Assembly: GCA_030638205.1 (NCBI GenBank)
Contig: DAOWFB010000026.1
Location: 1-5,410, forward strand
Reading direction: 5' to 3'
DNA from: Thalassospiraceae bacterium
GTDB taxonomy: Bacteria > Pseudomonadota > Alphaproteobacteria > Rhodospirillales > Magnetovibrionaceae
Length of the DNA: 5,410 nt
Part shown: in pieces, positions 1 through 4,509 of the stretch
How positions within the stretch are numbered: position 1 is the first letter of the stretch
How the letters are laid out: every line of letters begins with the position of its first letter
Translations under genes and position numbers: made by a program
The notes under the pieces: model-generated
Databases searched by the model: none
Seen by the model: the letters and a program-made list of their open reading frames with translations, nothing else
What the model was told of the DNA's origin: nothing

Positions 1-853
1 ACCTAAACGGGACAACATCCCCCTTTGGCAAGGGCAACAGCTTAGCGGACGCACCATACTAATTACCCACGAAGGAAATCCTGGTACCCAAATTATGATT
101 GCCCGCTTTGCCCGCAACCTTAAATTGTTAGGGGCAACTGTTATTATGGAAGCGCCCAAACAGGCTGCAAATCTGCTTAGATTATCACCTGACATAGACA
201 GGGTTATTGAAACGGGTACAGATGTTGGCCCGGGCATTACGGATATTAATGTTGATTTTCAAATACCACTGCTCAGCCTGCCGGGTAGATTGAAAACAAC
301 AATTGAAAACATTCCAAACGAAACACCATACCTGCGCCCACCTGTTCAACCGCTCCATGAGCTTGAAATTAGCCCCAATACAAAATTGGCTCTGGGTATT
401 GTATGGTCCGATGAAGCCAGTTCTGGGTCGAGACAAAAAAACGGCTCCTGCAAACTAGAAGAATTAATGGAAATAATAGCCCTTCCGGGCCTTGCGGCCT
501 TCTCGTTGGTTAGCGGCCCTGCCCGCATGGAAATAGAGGAAATAGGTGTTCAGGAGCTTGTTTTTGATGCGGTGGGCGAAAGCACCGATTTAGCCGAAAT
601 TGCCGGGATTATAGAGCAATTAGACTTGGTTATTACCATAGATAGTGCCGTAGCCCATGTGGCGGGTGCCATGGGGAAACCGGTGTGGCTTTTGGCGGCC
701 CCCGGCGGGGATTGGTGTTGGCTATTGGAAAGAAGCAATACTCCGTGGTATCCCAGCATTAAGATTTTTAGAAAAAGCCCAACCGAAGGATGGAATGATT
801 TAGCATCTCGAGTACGTAAAGATCTTCAAAGTGTATTGAGCGGGAATGTCTAA
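1..853 (+). CDS. TPR-type glycosyltransferase of the GT9/heptosyltransferase-like family, C-terminal part (5' end outside window)
   Basis: The reading frame is open from position 2 to TAA at 851-853, so the protein enters from the left; the ATG at 95 is internal. The visible 283 residues start with PLWQG..LSGRTILI, which in this family marks the junction after N-terminal TPRs and the start of the GT-B glycosyltransferase. Landmarks, numbered from position 2, are: first Rossmann strand and loop (residues 17-35), PLLSLP (about 89-94), VWS (134-136), and IDSAVAHVAGAMGKPVWLL (213-231), the D-S/T-x-x-x-H-x-A-G-A-x-G-x-P donor-site motif of GT9 heptosyltransferases. DWCWLLER..TPWYPS near the C-terminus is also typical. 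By family it should transfer a sugar from an activated donor at the cytoplasmic side, in envelope, flagellin or surface-glycan modification. The acceptor and sugar cannot be told. Oddity: the usual GLGDTIQF loop reads GNPGTQIM, so the conserved Asp is absent. It probably shares a transcript with the TPR gene 33 bp downstream. Confidence 0.85.
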   Translation, partial: PKRDNIPLWQGQQLSGRTILITHEGNPGTQIMIARFARNLKLLGATVIMEAPKQAANLLRLSPDIDRVIETGTDVGPGITDINVDFQIPLLSLPGRLKTTIENIPNETPYLRPPVQPLHELEISPNTKLALGIVWSDEASSGSRQKNGSCKLEELMEIIALPGLAAFSLVSGPARMEIEEIGVQELVFDAVGESTDLAEIAGIIEQLDLVITIDSAVAHVAGAMGKPVWLLAAPGGDWCWLLERSNTPWYPSIKIFRKSPTEGWNDLASRVRKDLQSVLSGNV

Positions 854-862
854 ATAGGCCGC

Positions 863-880
863 AAGGAATATTTAAGGAAA
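863..880 (+). promoter_or_regulatory. Ribosome binding site supporting a TTG start
   Basis: AAGGAA occurs at 863-868 and AAGGAAA at 874-880. The second lies six bases before TTG at 887, which is good spacing, and there is no ATG or GTG between the upstream stop (853) and 887. This decides the non-ATG start of the TPR gene. Confidence 0.6.
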
Positions 881-886
881 TATTTA

Positions 887-2374
887 TTGGTAAATCCAAA
901 AACAAACCCAGAACCAAACAATGCTGCGACAAACAAGCCAAAGCAAGGATTGTTAGATCGCCTTATGGGCCTTGGTGCCAAGCCGCCAGCTATTGAAATT
1001 GGTGTTATGCAATTTGTTGATGCAGCAGGCGTTAATCATGAGCGTGCCCTTGTTCAATCATTTAATAGAATGAAGGGTGTGCGTACAAAAATAATCAAGG
1101 CGGCCTCGCCCATAGACCTAGAAGAAGACCGGGCCTTGCAATTGCCAAAAGCGTGCGCCGATGCATTTGAAGTATTGGGAAAAAACAATTTAGATCTGGT
1201 TATATGGGGAAATATCCCAGAACCGGGAACAACCATGTACATCCATTTCGTAGCCCCGCCACCGGCGGACGAAGACCCTCCCGGTGTATTTTCACCCTTT
1301 CAGGCATTAATGCTTCCGGTTGGCTTTGATCCAGCAGTTCTTGGTGGACTGCTAAGAGCAACAGCGTTAGCGGCAGTTCATACAAAAAATATCTACAAAG
1401 AACAATTTCGCAGAATGCATGCTCCGGATGCAATTGAAGATGCGGGAACGGCAATGCAATTGCTGCCGGAAGACTTCACCCCGCGTGAAATTGCCTCTGC
1501 CCATGCAGCGCTTGCAAATTCGCTTGCCTCATTTGCCCATTTATTTCCCGGCACAGAAATCTATCAGAACGCGGTAATTTCATATGGCAATGCCCTCAAA
1601 GGTACATCAAAAACAGAAGCACCAATTAATTGGGCCTATCTAAAAAAGAACTTTGGTATGGTTTTGCAAAGTCTGGCCGAAAAAAACAAGCGCGACCTAG
1701 ACAATCTTGAACTGGCAGAGGCCAGCTATAAAGAAGCATTGGAAGTTTTCTCGCTTGAGACAACGCCATTTCCTTGGGCCACCACCCAAGGCAGGCTCGG
1801 TGATGTTTTGTACAGGCTTGATGTTGTAAGCGGTGGCACAGATTCCATTAAAGCAGCGCTTGGGTCTTTTCAGTCAGCATTAAAAGTTCTTTCCAAAAAA
1901 CAAACCCCTAATTTGTGGTCTGATGTAATGAATAACCTTGCACAAGCGGCACAATTATTAGGGCGCGAAAAAAATAATAAAGAGGTTGTCGAGCGCGCAA
2001 TATCAGCATGCCGTTCGGCGCTTGAAGTTCGCAAACGCAAAGAAATGCCTTTGCATTGGGCGGCAACGCAAAATAATCTTGGTTCTGCTCTTTTTACGCT
2101 TGGCCATATAACCGAAGAAATTAAAATTTTTGAAGAAGCGGTTGAAGCTTTTTCCGGTGCACGTGATGTTTACGCCGAGCAAGAATTAACCAGAATGGTA
2201 CGGGTAACGGAAAAAAATATTGCCAGAACCGAAGACCGCCTACCGAGCAAACCCGGCGGCAAGGGCGACCCTGCCCTATGGTGGATGGAGGGCGAAAATG
2301 ATGACGATGCCACGAACATCGCGGCGAGCATCAATGGTGCCAAAATCCAAGATCCCCCCGCTGGGGACAAATAA
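887..2374 (+). CDS. TolB-like N-terminal region plus TPR-repeat protein, uncharacterised
   Basis: A 495-residue protein with no signal peptide or membrane segment, so probably cytoplasmic. I chose the TTG at 887 because AAGGAAA (874-880) sits six bases upstream; the first in-frame ATG is 965 (residue 27), with no good ribosome site. Residues 1-33 are a polar, Asn/Lys/Pro-rich lead. Residues 36-122 alternate strands and helices (IEIGVMQFVD ... LDLVIWGNIPEPGTTMYIHFV) in the manner of the TolB-N/CsgG-like domain found before TPRs in many bacterial proteins; this is fold inference only. Residues 200-240 are helical. Residues 246-432 hold about four units beginning P-x-x-W (Trp 249, 297, 344, 391) with A..NNLG..L and A.....AL.V positions typical of TPRs, so a protein-interaction scaffold is likely. 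The tail (452-495) is Gly/Pro/Asp-rich and probably disordered. No catalytic motif is visible. The close spacing suggests a role with the upstream glycosyltransferase. Confidence 0.85.
   Translation: MVNPKTNPEPNNAATNKPKQGLLDRLMGLGAKPPAIEIGVMQFVDAAGVNHERALVQSFNRMKGVRTKIIKAASPIDLEEDRALQLPKACADAFEVLGKNNLDLVIWGNIPEPGTTMYIHFVAPPPADEDPPGVFSPFQALMLPVGFDPAVLGGLLRATALAAVHTKNIYKEQFRRMHAPDAIEDAGTAMQLLPEDFTPREIASAHAALANSLASFAHLFPGTEIYQNAVISYGNALKGTSKTEAPINWAYLKKNFGMVLQSLAEKNKRDLDNLELAEASYKEALEVFSLETTPFPWATTQGRLGDVLYRLDVVSGGTDSIKAALGSFQSALKVLSKKQTPNLWSDVMNNLAQAAQLLGREKNNKEVVERAISACRSALEVRKRKEMPLHWAATQNNLGSALFTLGHITEEIKIFEEAVEAFSGARDVYAEQELTRMVRVTEKNIARTEDRLPSKPGGKGDPALWWMEGENDDDATNIAASINGAKIQDPPAGDK
1622..2182 (+). 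repeat. Four protein-level helical repeats of about 47 residues (P-x-x-W type TPR)
   Basis: Residues 246-432 of the TPR protein repeat with near-constant spacing: PINWA, PFPWA, PNLWS and PLHWA place Trp at 249, 297, 344 and 391, giving periods of 48, 47 and 47. Each unit carries a helix with an xxLGxxL-like core, a variable charged loop, then a helix ending in an AL.V or A..V pattern. The second and fourth units (WATTQGRLGDVL, WAATQNNLGSAL) are the most alike. The units are longer than the canonical 34-residue TPR, which fits an extended-loop TPR variant seen in proteobacteria. The repeat is at protein level; the DNA has diverged. Confidence 0.75.
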
Positions 2375-2381
2375 AGTCTCC

Positions 2382-2403
2382 AAAAAATGGTGGATAATCA
2401 CCC
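2382..2403 (-). terminator. Weak candidate terminator for the tRNA transcript
   Basis: On the minus strand GGTG-ATTATC-CACC forms a four-pair hairpin followed by A and six T (2382-2387 on the plus strand are A). It lies about 53 bases past the tRNA 3' end. The stem is short, so this is tentative. T-rich tracts at 2436-2450 just past the CCA end could serve instead. No convincing terminator is seen for the plus-strand TPR gene in 2375-2455. Confidence 0.25.
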
Positions 2404-2455
2404 AAAAAAATAATTTATGGGGTGGCCTTAAGGGTAAAAAATTGAAAAAAGAGAA

Positions 2456-2532
2456 TGGTGCGCCCGGGAAGACTCGAACTCCCAACTTCCAGATTCGTAG
2501 TCTGGCACTCTATCCAGTTGAGCTACGGGCGC
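2456..2532 (-). tRNA. tRNA-Arg(ACG)
   Basis: The minus strand folds as a complete 77-nt tRNA including the encoded CCA. The acceptor stem is GCGCCCG/CGGGCGC (seven perfect pairs), followed by discriminator A and CCA (2456-2458 on the plus strand is TGG). The D arm is GCTC/GAGT, with one wobble. The anticodon arm is CCAGA-CTACGAA-TCTGG, placing ACG at positions 34-36. The T arm is GGGAG-TTCGAGT-CTTCC, with one G-U pair. The ACG anticodon reads CGN arginine codons after A34 is converted to inosine, which is normal for bacteria with TadA. The gene is convergent with the TPR gene 81 bp away and divergent from the lipoprotein gene. No clear promoter was recognised in 2533-2640. Confidence 0.97.
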
Positions 2533-2618
2533 ACATATTTGGCTCTCAAGGCCTTGAAATGCCTTCATTTGCACGCTAAATGCGGGCGGAACCTACTCCA
2601 GCCACGCGCCATTAGCAA

Positions 2619-2653
2619 GGGGAAGATGGGGGAAGATGGGGTTTTTTTGGGGG
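2619..2653 (+). repeat. G-run cluster with 10-bp tandem repeat; potential G-quadruplex
   Basis: GGAAGATGGG is repeated exactly at 2621-2630 and 2631-2640. With the flanking G's this gives four G runs: 2619-2622 (4), 2628-2632 (5), 2638-2641 (4) and 2649-2653 (5), with loops AAGAT, AAGAT and seven T. The pattern meets the usual G-quadruplex consensus (four runs of at least three G, loops of seven or fewer) with runs of four or more. The G-rich strand is the plus strand, the same sense as the lipoprotein gene. Whether it folds in the cell is not shown. Confidence 0.6.
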
Positions 2654-2737
2654 TCAGCATGCTGTACTGATCATAATTGACCCGGTATGGTGCCCATATG
2701 GGGATAAAGTCTTGAGGGAGACTAGTAAAATCGGTTC

Positions 2738-2766
2738 TTGTCCCGGGATGGGGCATTGAGTAATAT
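2738..2766 (+). promoter_or_regulatory. Candidate sigma-70 promoter for the lipoprotein gene
   Basis: TTGTCC (2738-2743) and TAATAT (2761-2766) are separated by exactly 17 bases; each matches its consensus hexamer (TTGACA, TATAAT) at four of six positions. Transcription would start near 2773 and leave a leader of roughly 100 nt. The -10 lies in the loop of the inverted repeat TTGAG/CTCAA (2756-2771), so a repressor site there is conceivable. TTGACC at 2677-2682 has no -10 at good spacing. Confidence 0.35.
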
Positions 2767-2875
2767 CTCAACAAAATAAATTATGGGGCTTGGTACTTCG
2801 TTGATTTGAAATGAAATCCTGGGGCTCGGGGCAAATATTAAAAATCTTAAAAATTTTAAAGGCGAAAGCGCAAAC

Positions 2876-4021
2876 ATGGTTTTATTCAAATACCGGGCTA
2901 TCATTTTAGGGGCAACATTACTGCTTCCAGCATGTTCATTTTCAGAATCGGCTTTCTGGCCTTCACTCTCAGGTGAAGACCCCGCAGCGCCTGTAACATC
3001 AGACCAAGCGGCGGCACCCGTACACAATTCGGATGCCAACGCAAACGGCACACAGCCGCCACAACTTGGGCAAACAAATTTTGCTCCGGTTGGTGTTTCG
3101 CCTGGTGCTGATACTGGAACCTTTGTTGGTCGCAAGGTAGTTGAATTGCGTAGCGAACTTCAACGTTTGCAAGATGCGGTATCAACACACAATTCAGAAC
3201 TGCAAACGCTACGTGCGGGCATGGTTGCTAATTCACAAACATATCACAATACCGTTGGTGGGGTTAATGCCCGTCTTCAAGTTGGCACAACACCGGGCAA
3301 CCCTGTGTTGGTGCAACAATTTAACGCAGCACAAGATTTGCTTGATGCACTAAATTCAGACATAGCTGGCATGAATAAACTTGCGACATCCATTTCTGGA
3401 ATGTCGACAATGTCTGCCTATCTGGCGGAATCAACCCGCGCTGCATTCGGTGTGTCAGGTTCGGTTGATGAAGACCACAGTCAACTAACCATACTTTCAG
3501 ATGAGGTTGACCAAACTGTTATTCTTATTGAACGCCTACTTGATGAAGTCGCCGACGACATTCGTCGCCAAAGCGGATATGTGGCGCAGGAGCGTTCAAA
3601 CCTAAACACCCTTGCTGCTGGAATTAAATCTGGTGAAATTTATGGTGCCAGCCTTTCAAACGTGGCAACCGCAGCAAAAGGCCCCGGCCCAATTGCCGGT
3701 TTACCCATGGACACTACCGGACGTCGCCCGCTAGTGGTTATTCGCTTTGATCGTGACAAAGTTCCTTACCAGCAAGCGCTTTACAATGCCGTTGGTCAAG
3801 TGCTTGAACGTCGCCCCGATGCAGCGTTTGACCTTGTAGCAGTTGCTCCAACATCTGGTGGTACCGCACGGGTTGCGCTTAATTCAACCAAGGCACGCAG
3901 GCACGCCGAAGAAGTTCTTCGTTCGCTGGTTGAAATGGGCTTACCACCGGCACGGGTTGCTGTTTCGGCAAAAACAGCCGCTGCCAGCAAATCAAACGAG
4001 GTTCATCTTTATCTTCGTTAA
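2876..4021 (+). CDS. Outer-membrane lipoprotein with coiled-coil middle and OmpA-like C-terminal domain
   Basis: A 381-residue protein. The start is supported by a classic lipoprotein signal: Lys/Arg at 5 and 7, a hydrophobic stretch IILGATLLLP, and lipobox L-P-A-C with Cys20 lipidated. Ser at +2 favours the outer membrane. The ribosome site is weak (AAAGG at 2858-2862, GAAAG at 2864-2868). Residues 21-82 are an Ala/Pro/Asn/Gln-rich linker. Residues 84-115 (VGRKVVELRSELQRLQDAV..) and about 145-260 look like long helices or coiled coil, including LQVGTTPGNPVLVQQFNAAQ (134-153). Residues 283-381 resemble an OmpA-like fold: RPLVVIRFDR strand, NSTKARRHAEEVLRSLVEMGLPPARV helix-turn-strand, and NEVHLYLR end. 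I recall near-identical architecture in alphaproteobacterial proteins annotated only as OmpA-like or hypothetical. The probable role is linking or organising the envelope; this is inference. It has its own spacer upstream and a strong terminator downstream, so it is probably monocistronic. Confidence 0.9.
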   Translation: MVLFKYRAIILGATLLLPACSFSESAFWPSLSGEDPAAPVTSDQAAAPVHNSDANANGTQPPQLGQTNFAPVGVSPGADTGTFVGRKVVELRSELQRLQDAVSTHNSELQTLRAGMVANSQTYHNTVGGVNARLQVGTTPGNPVLVQQFNAAQDLLDALNSDIAGMNKLATSISGMSTMSAYLAESTRAAFGVSGSVDEDHSQLTILSDEVDQTVILIERLLDEVADDIRRQSGYVAQERSNLNTLAAGIKSGEIYGASLSNVATAAKGPGPIAGLPMDTTGRRPLVVIRFDRDKVPYQQALYNAVGQVLERRPDAAFDLVAVAPTSGGTARVALNSTKARRHAEEVLRSLVEMGLPPARVAVSAKTAAASKSNEVHLYLR

Positions 4022-4041
4022 TGCGCCAGTAAAAATAATCT

Positions 4042-4075
4042 AAAAAGCGGCCTCATGATTTTGGGGCCGTTTTTT
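4042..4075. terminator. Bidirectional rho-independent terminator between convergent genes
   Basis: CGGCCTC (4048-4054) pairs with GGGGCCG (4063-4069), seven pairs with one G-T, around an eight-base loop. Six T (4070-4075) follow on the plus strand, and five A (4042-4046) precede it, giving a T tract on the minus strand as well. It lies 27 bp past the lipoprotein stop codon and just past the yqaA-family stop codon, so it can end both transcripts. Confidence 0.9.
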
Positions 4076-4080
4076 ATTAC

Positions 4081-4509
4081 CTAAATAAGATTTTGTGCCA
4101 ATGCAATTACAGCTGCGTATCTTGCCGATTTGGCAATGGCCACCAAAATAATAAAAACCAAAAACCTGACCCGCAAAAACCCTGCGGCAAAGGTTATGGG
4201 GTCGCCAATTAACGGCACCCACGATAACAATAACGACCACACCCCATAACGCTGAAACCACTTATCTGCTTTTTCAAGGTCGCGCTCTTTGAACGGGAAC
4301 CATTTCCTATCTTGAAAATGCACCAACCAGCGTCCCAGCACCCAATTAACCACGGCACCCAAGGTATTGGCGGTGCTTGCCACCAGCCATAATGTAAGAG
4401 CGTCCCAGCCGCCAGCCACGGTAAGCGATGCAAGGACTGCTTCGGATGAAAATGGAACAATAGTTGCGGCCAAAAATGCCGAAATGAATAAACCGACATA
4501 ACCGTTCAT
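4081..4509 (-). CDS. yqaA: YqaA-family membrane protein (DedA/VTT-like)
   Basis: A 142-residue hydrophobic protein, the same length as I recall for E. coli YqaA. Recognisable family positions are FISAFLAATIVPFSSEAVLA (residues 8-27), NTLGAVVNWVLGR (48-60), the soluble amphipathic stretch FPFKERDLEKADKWFQRYG (71-89) and LLLSWVPLIGDPITFAAGFL (93-112), followed by a last membrane segment with a K-S-A-R-Y element (127-131). About four membrane or re-entrant segments are expected, at 5-27, 37-60, 90-111 and 115-138. YqaA is related to the DedA/SNARE-associated (VTT) proteins of the inner membrane. Some DedA proteins handle lipid carriers, but YqaA's substrate is not established. The ATG (4509-4507) overlaps the panC stop as ATGA, so translation is probably coupled. 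The stop TAG (4083-4081) lies next to the shared terminator. The symbol is by family resemblance. Confidence 0.88.
   Translation of the reverse strand: MNGYVGLFISAFLAATIVPFSSEAVLASLTVAGGWDALTLWLVASTANTLGAVVNWVLGRWLVHFQDRKWFPFKERDLEKADKWFQRYGVWSLLLSWVPLIGDPITFAAGFLRVRFLVFIILVAIAKSARYAAVIALAQNLI

Larger units (their letters stand above)
2533..2875. other. 343-bp non-coding spacer between divergent tRNA-Arg and lipoprotein genes
   Basis: I see no credible gene here. The stretch holds a 12-bp perfect palindrome TCAAGGCCTTGA (2546-2557), a small inverted repeat AAATG-CCTT-CATTT (2557-2570), a 10-bp tandem repeat inside a G-run cluster (2619-2653), the palindromes CAGCATGCTG (2655-2664), CCCATATGGG (2693-2702) and TCCCGGGA (2741-2748), a candidate promoter (2738-2766), an inverted repeat TTGAG-TAATAT-CTCAA (2756-2771) overlapping that promoter, and an A/T-rich leader (2833-2860) before the lipoprotein start. 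It must carry the promoters for both flanking genes. Part of it may be the untranslated leader of the lipoprotein mRNA. Confidence 0.7.

Noticed and set aside
95..97. ATG at 95 as the start of the glycosyltransferase
   Set aside because: The frame is open to the left edge, and the upstream residues (PLWQG..LSGRTILITHEG) belong to the conserved domain, so the gene is cut by the window.
2456..2532. tRNA gene as an attachment site of an integrated element
   Set aside because: I found no second copy of the tRNA 3' end and no integrase in the window; flanking genes look like housekeeping sequence.
2455..2670. Plus-strand open frame translating to RPGRLELPTSRF..., and the overlapping frame 2220-2579 containing GKTRTPNFQIRS
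   Set aside because: Both are translations of the antisense strand of tRNA-Arg. The phrase RPGRLELPTS..SIQLSYG is a familiar false protein arising from tRNA genes.
2677..2708. TTGACC (2677) with GATAAA (2703) as a promoter
   Set aside because: The spacing is 20 bases and the -10 is poor; the pair at 2738-2766 is better.
2565..2774. Minus-strand frame of 69 codons in the spacer
   Set aside because: It has no recognisable family and no ribosome site that I can see, it runs across the G-run repeat, and its composition looks random.
2722..3135. Minus-strand frame of 137 codons containing CPSCGGC, resembling a zinc ribbon
   Set aside because: It lies mostly antisense to the lipoprotein's signal peptide and linker. 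The Cys pattern is the complement of Ala/Thr/Gln-rich codons, and no family context supports it.
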